DNA of 64,000 nucleotides from Bacteroidota bacterium (GCA_017858735.1 JAFMBH010000005.1:22087-86086), one strand, 5' to 3'; counted from the first letter of the stretch, positions 1 through 6,664 are shown. Numbers and translations: made by a program. The notes: generated from the letters alone by a model not told the origin.

Positions 1-2
1 TG

Positions 3-854
3 TTGGTATTCCTTTTTACCACGGTAACTCTTTTCAACGTCGCTTATCTTCAGTTTATACCTGGATGGGAAATATCGTGGGCAGATATAAAAGAAGGATT
101 TAGCATGGGTATTCCGGCAAGCAAGGATGGGCTAGCCATTGCCCTGGCCGCATTTGGCCTAATCGGTGTCGGATCGTCGGAAATAATCATGTATCCTTAC
201 TGGTGTCTGGAAAAAGGTTATGCCAAATTTACCGGCCCATTCCAGGATACCCCAGAATGGCACGACAATGCAAAAGGCTGGATTAAGGTGCTTCAGATAG
301 ATGCCTGGCTTTCTTTGGTTGTTTACACCATTACTACCGTTGCTTTTTATCTCCTTGGTGCTTCAATTCTGCATAGAAACGAGCTTTTACCAGAGGAAAA
401 TAACCTCATTACTACACTGGGTGAAATGTATGTTCCCGTTTTTGGTTTATGGGCAAAACCTGTGTTTTATGCTGGAGCCATTGCAGTCCTTTATTCTACT
501 TTTTTTGTTGCAGCGGCTGGAAATGCCAGGGTATTGGCCGATGGTTTTGCCTTGGTTGGTATAATAAAAAAGGATGCTCAAACACATGAAAAATGGACTA
601 AAATACTCTCTTTTGCATGGCCCATTGCCGCGTTAATCCTTTTCCTGTTCATTCAGGCACCAAAATCAATGATCATCTGGTCGGGCATCGCCCAGGCAGT
701 CATGCTCCCGATGCTCGCTTTTGCAGCCCTATATTTTCGGTATTTTAAAACACCTCAAAAGCTGACCCCCCATTTTATCTGGCAAATATTTTTAATAATC
801 TCCGCTATCGGAATGCTCATAGTGGCTATATGGACCTTATGGTCAAAATGGTGA
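3..854 (+). CDS. Nramp-type divalent metal transporter, C-terminal part (5' end outside window)
   Basis: This is a polytopic inner-membrane protein that would move divalent metal ions, probably with protons. About seven hydrophobic segments are visible in 283 residues, and the N-terminal segments lie before the window, so the TTG at position 3 is not a real start. The segment at fragment residues 50-75 (GVGSSEIIMYPYWCLEKG) sits where Nramp TM6 carries the metal-binding Met-Pro-His motif. Here Met63 is followed by Tyr-Pro-Tyr, so the classical MPH triad is absent and the metal preference cannot be assumed. The family call rests on overall hydrophobic pattern and on sequence around TM6. The gene is followed by a long imperfect inverted repeat and then by a TA module. 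Sure of a transporter, fairly sure of the Nramp superfamily. Confidence 0.75.
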   Translation: MVFLFTTVTLFNVAYLQFIPGWEISWADIKEGFSMGIPASKDGLAIALAAFGLIGVGSSEIIMYPYWCLEKGYAKFTGPFQDTPEWHDNAKGWIKVLQIDAWLSLVVYTITTVAFYLLGASILHRNELLPEENNLITTLGEMYVPVFGLWAKPVFYAGAIAVLYSTFFVAAAGNARVLADGFALVGIIKKDAQTHEKWTKILSFAWPIAALILFLFIQAPKSMIIWSGIAQAVMLPMLAFAALYFRYFKTPQKLTPHFIWQIFLIISAIGMLIVAIWTLWSKW

Positions 855-918
855 CCGTATTATCCAGCATATAAGGTTTAAAAGTCTTTTTGACGATGTA
901 TGGGAAAATTATAATTAG

Positions 919-983
919 AAACTAAAATGAAATGAATCTTCGCTAATTAAACCAAAACATGGTTTATAAGCGAAAATTAGTTT
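919..983. repeat. Imperfect inverted repeat after the transporter gene
   Basis: Nested arms are visible: AAACTAA (919-925) with TTAGTTT (977-983), TTCGCT (939-944) with AGCGAA (969-974), and AAACC (949-953) with GGTTT (961-965). Short internal loops separate them. There is no T-run directly after it, so it may be a factor-dependent or weak terminator, or a recombination-type hairpin marking the edge of the accessory region. Confidence 0.5.
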
Positions 984-1047
984 TGTATATAATATTTATA
1001 AGAAATGCTACGACAACAAACAATTAACTGACAGAAGAGAAATTTTA

Positions 1048-1079
1048 GTTTCGTTTTAACGAAACTTTTAGTATGTTTG
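1048..1079 (+). promoter_or_regulatory. Promoter and operator of the HigBA-type module
   Basis: A perfect palindrome, GTTTCGTT-TT-AACGAAAC (1048-1065), lies over the expected -33 region. Seven bases later is TATGTTTG (1072-1079), a full match to the Bacteroidota -7 consensus TAnnTTTG. The toxin start codon is at 1102. A palindrome overlapping the promoter is what autorepression by an XRE-type antitoxin needs, so HigA binding here is the natural inference. Confidence 0.7.
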
Positions 1080-1101
1080 ACGCATTGAATAATTGTAACG
1101 A

Positions 1102-1458
1102 ATGGACAAACATTTCGAAATCTTATTTTTAGACGAGGCATTTGAATTTTTGAGTAGCTTAGAGCGAAAACATTACGAAAAAATACTTTATAACATTCGT
1201 AAATCTCAAGTAGAACTTGACCCTGAACTTTTCAAAAAACTCTCGGATGACATTTGGGAATTTAGGACGCTTTATCAGGGTTTACGGTATCGACTGCTTG
1301 CTTTTTGGGACAAGACTTCAACAATTGACACTTTGGTTGTTTCAACACACGGATTCGTCAAAAAAAGAAGTAAAGTTCCAGACAATGAAATTCAAAAAGC
1401 AGTTAACATTAGGACAAAATATTTAGTAGAAAAACAAGTAAAAGATAAGAAAAAATGA
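1102..1458 (+). CDS. higB: RelE/HigB-type toxin (phage-derived Gp49-like family)
   Basis: A 118-residue protein of the RelE/ParE fold, the toxin half of a type II TA module. HigB-like members cut mRNA on the ribosome. Family features are the acidic N-terminal helices, the central stretch LSDDIWEFRTLYQGLRYRLL with its Arg/Tyr pattern, and the following strands ending in a FVKKRSKVP-like basic segment that typically forms the active face. Gene order is toxin first, antitoxin second, and the ATGA overlap at 1455-1458 couples their translation, which is the usual HigBA layout. The upstream palindrome and promoter complete the module. Length is normal for the Gp49-like branch (about 110-120 residues), so it looks intact. 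Activity has to be inferred from family. Confidence 0.85.
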   Translation: MDKHFEILFLDEAFEFLSSLERKHYEKILYNIRKSQVELDPELFKKLSDDIWEFRTLYQGLRYRLLAFWDKTSTIDTLVVSTHGFVKKRSKVPDNEIQKAVNIRTKYLVEKQVKDKKK

Positions 1459-1769
1459 AAGCATATACTTTAGACCAAGTACAAGACAAACTAATTGGTA
1501 AAATTGGGACACCTGGACGTGACATATTTGAATATGAACTTCAAATGGACTTAATTGGTAAAGCCATTAAGCAAACACGACAAGAAAGAAATTTGACACA
1601 GGAAGAACTTGGAAAACTAATTGGTGTTCAAAAAGCCCAAATTTCAAGACTTGAAAACAATGCAAGTAATGTTACAATGGACACTTTGATAAAAGTTTTT
1701 ACAGCATTAAAAGCAAATATAAAACTTCAAGTAGAACTACCTAATCTGAACATCAGCATTGGACAATAA
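1455..1769 (+). CDS. higA: HigA-type XRE antitoxin
   Basis: A 104-residue antitoxin with an XRE-family helix-turn-helix at about residues 38-92 (AIKQTRQERNLTQEELGKLI, then QKAQISRLEN), preceded by an N-terminal part likely to contact the toxin. It should neutralise the protein encoded just before it and repress the shared promoter through the palindrome at 1048-1065. Its ATG overlaps the toxin stop by four bases. The C-terminus is short and beta-rich (ALKANIKLQVELPNL). Nothing indicates damage. The sequence after the stop has no strong terminator until the hairpin at 1972-1995. Confidence 0.87.
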   Translation: MKAYTLDQVQDKLIGKIGTPGRDIFEYELQMDLIGKAIKQTRQERNLTQEELGKLIGVQKAQISRLENNASNVTMDTLIKVFTALKANIKLQVELPNLNISIGQ

Positions 1770-1971
1770 TAAGGCACATAACAACATTGGCAATAGGCGA
1801 GGTTTCGTGCTCCGAACTAACTTTTATATTGAATAGGCTGACCACCCAATTTGTCAGAAATGAACAATAATAAAACGTGGAGATCAAAACCCACTTTAAA
1901 AACGGGAGCGTATTTAAAAAACCTTATGAGTAGGTCAATTTAAACATTAAAAATTATCAAATTATTAACCA

Positions 1972-1995
1972 CAAAAAATGTGTTGACATTTTTTG
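1972..1995. terminator. Perfect hairpin CAAAAAATGT / ACATTTTTTG
   Basis: Ten paired bases with a four-base loop (GTTG). The stem itself supplies an A-run on one side and a T-run on the other, so it could end transcription from either direction. It is the first strong candidate terminator after higBA. Confidence 0.5.
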
Positions 1996-2097
1996 GAACT
2001 ATTAATTTTATTCAAGCTATTGACTTTTTCATTATTTGTCAGTGGGCTAAGCTGAAACAAGTCAGCTGCATCTTTTGTTACACAATACCATTTAACC

Positions 2098-2132
2098 TTT
2101 GAATCCAGGAAGAATAAATAATTCTAACTTTG
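2098..2132 (+). promoter_or_regulatory. Likely promoter of the LLM oxidoreductase gene
   Basis: TAACTTTG at 2125-2132 matches TAnnTTTG, with TTTG at 2098-2101 as a -33 element. The spacer is 23 bases, slightly longer than the usual 19-21. The start codon is about 50 bases downstream. Confidence 0.5.
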
Positions 2133-2184
2133 TATCATTTGTGAAATAATTTGAATAAACTTTAATTAATAATAGGGAAGACCC

Positions 2185-3228
2185 ATGGAAATAGGAATAG
2201 ATAGTTTTGCTGCCTTTGTGACGGATGCTCAAGGAAATCCTGCCGGTACCGCTCAAGATGCATTACGCGAATTGCTGGATCGCATACAGTTGGCCGATGA
2301 AAAAGGGCTGGATGTATTTGCCATCGGGGAGCACCATAGAAAGGAATTTTTAGATTCCGCTACCTCAGTGATTTTGGCCGCTGCCGCCGCGCGCACCTCT
2401 CGGATTCGATTGAGTAGTGCAGTGACCGTACTCAGCGCAGCAGACCCAGTAAGGGTATTCCAACAGTTTGCTACGCTAGACTTACTCTCCCAAGGTCGTG
2501 CCGAACTGGTTGTAGGGAGGGGTTCCTTTACAGAAGCATTTCCCCTTTTTGGTTTGAATATTCAAGATTACGATGCCCTGTTTGCAGAAAAGCTGGATCT
2601 ACTATTGCAGCTCAACGAACAAGAGGTAATCACCTGGAAGGGGAGATTTCGACCTTCCTTGCAATCGCAAGCAATTTATCCAAGGCCTATGCAAGCCAAA
2701 CTCCCCATTTGGTTGGGCGTAGGTGGTACACCCGCTTCCTTTGCGCGGGCAGGTTCTCTTGGACTTCCCTTAATGGTAGCGGTAATTGGTGGGGAGACGC
2801 ACCGTTTCCGTCCCTTGATTGATCTGTACCGGGAAGCTGGAGACAAGGCTGGTTTTGCACAAGAAGACTTAAAGGTAGGCCTGCATTCCCTGGGTTATGT
2901 AGCGAAAACACATGAAGAAGCGGTAGAAACTTACTACCCCGGCTATGCCGAAACCTTCACCCGCATCGGTCGCGAGCGCGGTTGGCCACCCGTCACCCGA
3001 GGACATTTTGAAGCCCAAAATGCTCCACGAGGAGCCTACCTGGTGGGGGATTCCGATGAGGTGGCAGAGAAAATTCTGCGTCATAGTGCCTCTTGGGGAG
3101 GCATTGATCGCTTTACCTTTCAGCTGGACAATGCCGGACTGAGTCATCAACAGCTCAGTGAAACCATTGCCTTGATAGGGGAAGAAGTGATTCCTAAAGT
3201 AAAAAAAGCGCTTTCCCACGGGGATTAA
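2185..3228 (+). CDS. LLM-class flavin-dependent oxidoreductase (luciferase-like monooxygenase)
   Basis: A 347-residue cytoplasmic TIM-barrel enzyme of the bacterial luciferase superfamily, expected to use FMN and a reductant to oxidise a small organic substrate that cannot be told from sequence. Typical traits are the N-terminal MEIGIDSFAA strand, the DVFAIGEHHRKEFLDSAT segment (about residues 43-60) seen in this branch, TSRIRLSSAVTVLSAADPVRV, and GRAELVVGRGSF (about 103-114). It is closest to the LLM subgroup often annotated as Atu2307/SP_0267-like. Length is complete. Its DNA is visibly more GC-rich than the neighbours, with many GCC, CGC and CTG codons, and it stands alone between TA-type genes, so recent transfer is plausible. 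It has its own promoter upstream. No partner reductase is adjacent. Confidence 0.88.
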   Translation: MEIGIDSFAAFVTDAQGNPAGTAQDALRELLDRIQLADEKGLDVFAIGEHHRKEFLDSATSVILAAAAARTSRIRLSSAVTVLSAADPVRVFQQFATLDLLSQGRAELVVGRGSFTEAFPLFGLNIQDYDALFAEKLDLLLQLNEQEVITWKGRFRPSLQSQAIYPRPMQAKLPIWLGVGGTPASFARAGSLGLPLMVAVIGGETHRFRPLIDLYREAGDKAGFAQEDLKVGLHSLGYVAKTHEEAVETYYPGYAETFTRIGRERGWPPVTRGHFEAQNAPRGAYLVGDSDEVAEKILRHSASWGGIDRFTFQLDNAGLSHQQLSETIALIGEEVIPKVKKALSHGD

Positions 3229-3558
3229 GCTATTTTGGCCTTTCCTATCCAGGACTTCGGAAGCAACTAAAAGGTGAAAATAGTTATTTAACTGTATTGA
3301 CCACTGGTCTAAAGAATGTTAATGTATTGAAATGACCAGGAACCAGGACTAATATTAACAGGAAACTTCACTGAAAAGGGTTTGTGATTGACTAGAAAGT
3401 AGGCTTAAAATAAATGTAGTCACCATAATTGACGAAGAACCTAATTTCATCCGGATTTTATATTATTCTGCCTCATCTCTTTGTAAACGCCACTTTTGTC
3501 ATCCAAATGCCGCACATAAGTGTTTCATTTAATTATTTATTAATACTAGTTTTGTAAA
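3229..3558. other. Gene-free stretch before the XRE-membrane regulator
   Basis: No coding region is convincing. An 11-base palindrome GACCACTGGTC lies at 3299-3309, and the last 40 bases hold the promoter of the next gene. Confidence 0.5.
3523..3554 (+). promoter_or_regulatory. Promoter placing the start site at the ATG (leaderless mRNA likely)
   Basis: TAGTTTTG at 3547-3554 matches TAnnTTTG, with a TTTC at 3523-3526 in the -33 position. A -7 box ending at 3554 puts the first transcribed base at about 3558-3561, that is, on the ATG at 3559. Confidence 0.5.
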
Positions 3559-4350
3559 ATGAAACTAGGAGAACGCATAAAAGAAATTCGAGTATCAAAA
3601 GGAATGACCCAATTGGAGTTAGCTGAAAAAAGCGGCATAGCACTTAGAACGGTACAGAGAATTGAAAATAACGAAGTAACACCAAGCTTTTACTCATTAA
3701 ATGCCATTGGCGAGGCTTTGGACATAAAATTAAATGCTGACCTTTTTATTGAAACCGATAATAAATTTGAATTCAAAATTATTATCTCAAACTTCAGTAA
3801 CCTTTTTGTAGATATTGGAACTTTAATTAAAAGAAATATGAAAACACTATTAGTGCTTATCACGGTGGCATTTGGCTTCTTGTCCTACGAAGATTTGAGA
3901 TCATTGTATATTAACCTAGCAGATAATTCAATCATATCCGTCTCTACCATCCATTGTGGCACCAAAACTGAGTGTGATATTGAGCTTGTTAAAAAAGACG
4001 ACAAGGGAATTGTCTTATGGAAGCGTATCATAGGTGGAACAAGTTATGATAAGGCAGGACAGGTGGTTAGAACTAAAGATGGCAGTTACATTGTCGTTGG
4101 GTCCACAAGTTCTTTTGGGAAGGGGAATTACGATGTATTCATTGTAAAGGTTAGTTCCAAAGGAGAAATTCTTTGGCAAAAAACTTATGGAGAATTCTTG
4201 AACGATTATGGATTAAGAATAGCGGAAGTTGTGGATAATTTATACCAAATAGAAGCAACGAAACAAATTTGTGCCACATTTAATGTATCCAATGATTGTT
4301 ATAACCAAGAATGGTTATTTAAAATTGACGAGAGCGGACTTGTAAAATAA
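3559..4350 (+). CDS. XRE DNA-binding domain fused to a membrane anchor and outer propeller-like domain
   Basis: 263 residues with three parts. Residues 1-60 are a standard XRE helix-turn-helix (MKLGERIKEIRVSKGMTQLE, then SGIALRTVQRIENN). Residues 94-112 form one hydrophobic segment (LLVLITVAFGFLS). Residues 125-263 contain two blade-like repeats with the pattern charged-G-x-x-LW-[KQ]K-x-x-G followed by a GSYIVVGS strand, as in the beta-propeller repeats common in secreted Bacteroidota proteins. Two blades cannot close a propeller, so the protein may oligomerise or use the repeats otherwise. The layout suggests a one-component membrane regulator with DNA binding inside and a sensor outside; this is inference. 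It stands alone, and its target is unknown. Three Cys residues in the outer part (around 134, 139 and 235-244) could form disulfides. Confidence 0.7.
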   Translation: MKLGERIKEIRVSKGMTQLELAEKSGIALRTVQRIENNEVTPSFYSLNAIGEALDIKLNADLFIETDNKFEFKIIISNFSNLFVDIGTLIKRNMKTLLVLITVAFGFLSYEDLRSLYINLADNSIISVSTIHCGTKTECDIELVKKDDKGIVLWKRIIGGTSYDKAGQVVRTKDGSYIVVGSTSSFGKGNYDVFIVKVSSKGEILWQKTYGEFLNDYGLRIAEVVDNLYQIEATKQICATFNVSNDCYNQEWLFKIDESGLVK

Positions 4351-4408
4351 TAATTTCAATATTGCCAGATAAAGGCTTAACTATCTCACAATCATATTAT
4401 ATGGATTG

Positions 4409-4687
4409 CTATTTATTTCCGTAATGGCCCCAAAAAGATAAAACCAGTACTATGATTTTGTCCTCCTGAATTCTATAAACTAACCTATGCTTATCATTTA
4501 TTCTTCTTGACCAGGTTGGCGTTTAATAAAACTTTAATTGCTCTGGTTTTCCTGTTCCAATAGTTGGATGTTCTCGAAGTTCATTCAATAACTTATCAAT
4601 TTTAATAAGAACTTTTTTATCACCTGATTTCTTATATCTTTCTATATCTTGTTCGGCATCAAAAGTTAATTCAATGGAATAAATCAT
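4409..4687 (-). pseudogene. YoeB/Txe-type toxin gene with an in-frame stop
   Basis: Reading leftward from the ATG at 4687, 54 sense codons encode a typical YoeB/Txe start (MIYSIELTFDAEQDIERY, later REHPTIGTGKPEQLKFY). Codon 55 is TAA (4523-4525). The frame then stays open for 37 more codons and encodes the rest of the family, including WSRRINDKHRLVYRI and a terminal WGHYGNK, up to TAG at 4409-4411. No base is gained or lost, so a single nonsense change explains the loss. The missing half contains the conserved Arg and the His-Tyr end used for RNA cleavage, so the toxin should be inactive unless the stop is read through. The ATG overlaps the antitoxin stop (ATGA, 4684-4687), as in intact modules. 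Confidence 0.8.
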
Positions 4688-4914
4688 ATTCCCAAAAATT
4701 CTTTTTGTTTGTCTTTATGCAAACACTTCGTTTTTCCAGCTTCTGCTTGAGAAATAGATTTGTCAAGTTTAGCATAATACTCCTTCTCATTTAAGGAAAT
4801 TTCATCCTTTGTAGATGCTATTTCAAATTGTATTTTCATTTCTTCCAGTAAAGATTTTAGCATTGTCTTTTGCTTAGCATTTTTGGGATAAATAATTATA
4901 CTTTCCAATTTCAT
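4684..4914 (-). CDS. Antitoxin of the decayed YoeB-like module
   Basis: A 76-residue acidic-then-basic small protein that starts MKLESIIIYPKNAKQKTML and runs into a helical LLEEMKIQFEIAST. This pattern is seen in the small Bacteroidota antitoxins that precede RelE/YoeB toxins. It keeps the four-base overlap with the toxin frame. The gene is open and complete, so only the toxin has been lost. An imperfect palindrome (AGTGCCC at 4942-4948 with GGAGCACT at 4954-4961) lies 28 bases upstream and could be its operator. The exact antitoxin family cannot be named with confidence. Confidence 0.65.
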   Translation of the reverse strand: MKLESIIIYPKNAKQKTMLKSLLEEMKIQFEIASTKDEISLNEKEYYAKLDKSISQAEAGKTKCLHKDKQKEFLGI

Positions 4915-4941
4915 TCACCTTTAATTTTTAGAGGAATATTA

Positions 4942-4961
4942 AGTGCCCGATGTGGAGCACT
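4942..4961. promoter_or_regulatory. Imperfect palindrome upstream of the orphan antitoxin
   Basis: AGTGC/GCACT arms with one wobble pair extending them, 28-47 bases before the antitoxin start. The position is right for autoregulation. I found no exact TAnnTTTG box with it. Confidence 0.3.
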
Positions 4962-5033
4962 ATAAGTTTTATCATTGCCTCTTAACGATAAAAATCCTAG
5001 ATGCTTTGACAAATTGTCACAGGCCATCCCTTT

Positions 5034-5264
5034 TCATTTGCGATTATTCAAAATTGCTTCTATTGAAATGTCCTCATCTATTAAAGGCCAATGAATTCCA
5101 TAACCCGAAGGTGAAATTTTATATAGTTCTCTCTCTACTTTATTTGCCTTCAATAGCTTGGGTGATAACTTGTCCAAATGTAGTATTAAGGCCTCTCCGT
5201 CAATTTGAAGGGTCATACAATTTGCTTCAAAACTTACTTTTTCAATGTTATGTATTGCAATCAT
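5034..5264 (-). CDS. DUF2442 domain protein
   Basis: A 76-residue protein ending in SGYGIHWPLIDEDISIE, which is the hallmark of DUF2442. I take the ATG at 5264 (MIAIHNIEKV) because it starts one base after the DUF4160 stop; the ATG further upstream would overlap that gene by 32 bases. DUF2442 genes are regularly found behind DUF4160 genes, and the pair is often suspected to be a TA or mobile accessory module; that function is not proven. The protein is small, soluble and probably acts together with its neighbour. No DNA-binding motif is visible. Confidence 0.8.
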   Translation of the reverse strand: MIAIHNIEKVSFEANCMTLQIDGEALILHLDKLSPKLLKANKVERELYKISPSGYGIHWPLIDEDISIEAILNNRK

Positions 5265-5265
5265 G

Positions 5266-5520
5266 TTATTTTTTAAAAAAGTTATGCCAGGAATCAATAA
5301 TTAAATCAAAGTTTTGGTAGATTATTTTTTTAATTTCTCTCCTAGCATTTGGCGACATATTGAATGAAAATACTTCCTTTATTTCTACTTCTTCAACTAA
5401 TATCCAATATTTGCATTCCATATCACCTTTTTCGGCATGAATGTGAACAGGTTCGTTGCTCTCATTTGCATAAAAAAATAATCTCCAACCATAAATAAAC
5501 AAAACTGTAGGCATTTTCAA
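5266..5520 (-). CDS. DUF4160 domain protein
   Basis: An 84-residue protein with the DUF4160 pattern: PTVLFIYGWRLFFYANE, then EPVHIHAEKGD and a C-terminal acidic/aromatic helix. The His-x-His in PVHIHAEKG is the invariant core of the family. It is the first gene of a two-gene operon with DUF2442. The biochemical role of the family is unknown. The pair sits between a decayed toxin module and the SLOG/nucleotidyltransferase genes, in line with an accessory TA-rich stretch. The start ATG at 5520 is the only sensible one. Confidence 0.82.
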   Translation of the reverse strand: MKMPTVLFIYGWRLFFYANESNEPVHIHAEKGDMECKYWILVEEVEIKEVFSFNMSPNARREIKKIIYQNFDLIIDSWHNFFKK

Positions 5521-5765
5521 ACAATATTAAAACTGATATTTCCAAAAAAAGAAAAAAGATAATCTGCCATTGGTTTTAAAGATGGGTAATTACTTGCGGA
5601 TATAACGGTTTAAAATTCCTTACTTGTACATTAATTGTAAATTTACCCAAAAGCGTTGAGAACTCCAAATTCGTTATAAGCCAAACTGCATTTACCTGCA
5701 TAAAGATTTAAGCTGTGTTCCTTTTTCACCCTTTTGAAAATATGATTAATACAGTGTAAATCTTC
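5521..5765. other. Intergenic stretch with a wide inverted repeat
   Basis: No gene is seen. TATAACG (5601-5607) and CGTTATA (5672-5678) are exact inverted copies 64 bases apart, a spacing like that of recombination hairpins or gene-cassette ends. The rest is AT-rich without motifs I can name. Confidence 0.4.
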
Positions 5766-6356
5766 TTAATCGTTTAACCAATCGAAATAAGTAGTTTGGT
5801 TAAATATGGGAATATTATGCGTTAAACATACATTTTGGGTGTGCCCGGTTCCTCCCTGCATCGGTTTTTCCAGATTTTCATAAAATAATCCAACAGAAAT
5901 GGGGGGAATACCTCCCTTTGTACCCAAAACTTTAATCGTATCTCTAAGGATGTAAGCAGCTTTAATGGTATATTGATTTTCAATGCCACTTACAAATTTA
6001 TCAATTAAATTTTTAGTCCCTTTATGACTTTTTGAATGATATACGATGTCAGGTTCGTTGACCAGATCAATCGAATCTAAGGCATAAACTGTTTCCGCAA
6101 GATTATATTTTTTCCGGTGATTTGTAAATGGGGTAACCACTTGTAATTGTTTAGGATTAACGGCTGCCACACCAAGTGAAAAATAATAATCACTGCCGTC
6201 CGCATTACCACTTCGAAAAATAGCATTTGGCATTTTTTCAGCTAACCGTTTACCAATAGCTGTAAGCTTTTCTTGCGATGCTACATCAATTTCCCGCTTT
6301 CCCTCCAATAGAATAATTCCATTTTCAAATTTTTTACAAAATTCATTAAATTCCAT
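5766..6356 (-). CDS. SLOG-like Rossmann-fold protein
   Basis: 196 residues. Motifs resemble the SLOG superfamily (LOG/DprA-like nucleotide-ligand binders): an N-terminal strand GIILLEGKREI, the loop IFRSGNADGSDYYFSLG (about residues 46-62), and a C-terminal GGTGHTQNVCLTHNIPIFNQ (about 167-186) that looks like a Rossmann glycine loop followed by the last strand. SLOG domains bind or process nucleotide-derived molecules, and some are sensors in anti-phage systems. That is family knowledge and not shown here. It follows a nucleotidyltransferase gene by 25 bases on the same strand, suggesting an operon. No signal peptide or membrane segment. Family call is by motif only. Confidence 0.55.
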   Translation of the reverse strand: MEFNEFCKKFENGIILLEGKREIDVASQEKLTAIGKRLAEKMPNAIFRSGNADGSDYYFSLGVAAVNPKQLQVVTPFTNHRKKYNLAETVYALDSIDLVNEPDIVYHSKSHKGTKNLIDKFVSGIENQYTIKAAYILRDTIKVLGTKGGIPPISVGLFYENLEKPMQGGTGHTQNVCLTHNIPIFNQTTYFDWLND

Positions 6357-6381
6357 TTCTTTGATATTTTACCAGGTTACC

Positions 6382-6633
6382 TTAAGTTATTTCTATTCCA
6401 GTCCTTTTTACCAAATCAATCAATAAAGAGTCTTTATTATTAATGAACCTATCTTTATCAATAAGATAAGGCTCAATCCTTGAATTTACCCTTTTTGTCA
6501 AACTCCAAATTTTTCCAGTCAAATTATCATTCTCATTCTCCGTAACTATCAAAACATCAATGTCACTGTCCTCAGTGGCAGTATTCGACAAATAGCTTCC
6601 TGATAAATATATTTTTTCAATACCTCTACAATC
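6382..6633 (-). pseudogene. MNT-type nucleotidyltransferase, damaged or with a non-standard start
   Basis: The frame encodes IEKIYLSGSYLSNTATED then SDIDVLIV, the Pol-beta-type active site with GS, ten residues, then DxD. The GS motif lies upstream of the only TTG start, and the frame is closed by TGA at 6634-6636 with no ATG or GTG in between. A family-like N-terminus (VSKSEIVEVLKK) is readable in another frame from GTG at 6647. So either the 5' end has suffered a deletion and frameshift, or a rare codon such as ATT is used. The rest of the domain (about 70 residues after GS) is open. MNT proteins usually pair with HEPN toxins; here the next gene is SLOG-like. It begins just 18-30 bases after the sialidase gene. 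Confidence 0.6.
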
Positions 6634-6664
6634 TCACTTTTAGACACAATATTAAGTTTTCAAT

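Larger units (their letters stand above)
1770..2184. other. Gene-free stretch between higA and the oxidoreductase gene
   Basis: I see no coding region. It holds an ATAACAAC-type sequence just after higA (about 1784-1791), a strong hairpin at 1972-1995, a small palindrome AGCTGA/TCAGCT at 2050-2067, and a promoter near 2098-2132 serving the next gene. Confidence 0.6.

Noticed and set aside
4943..5320. Plus-strand open frame opposite DUF2442
   Set aside because: It is the antisense of a recognised family, starts in a palindrome, and has no family traits.
5601..5678. True integron attC site
   Set aside because: The inverted cores do not fit the RYYYAAC/GTTRRRY consensus and no integrase is near; kept only as a weak finding.
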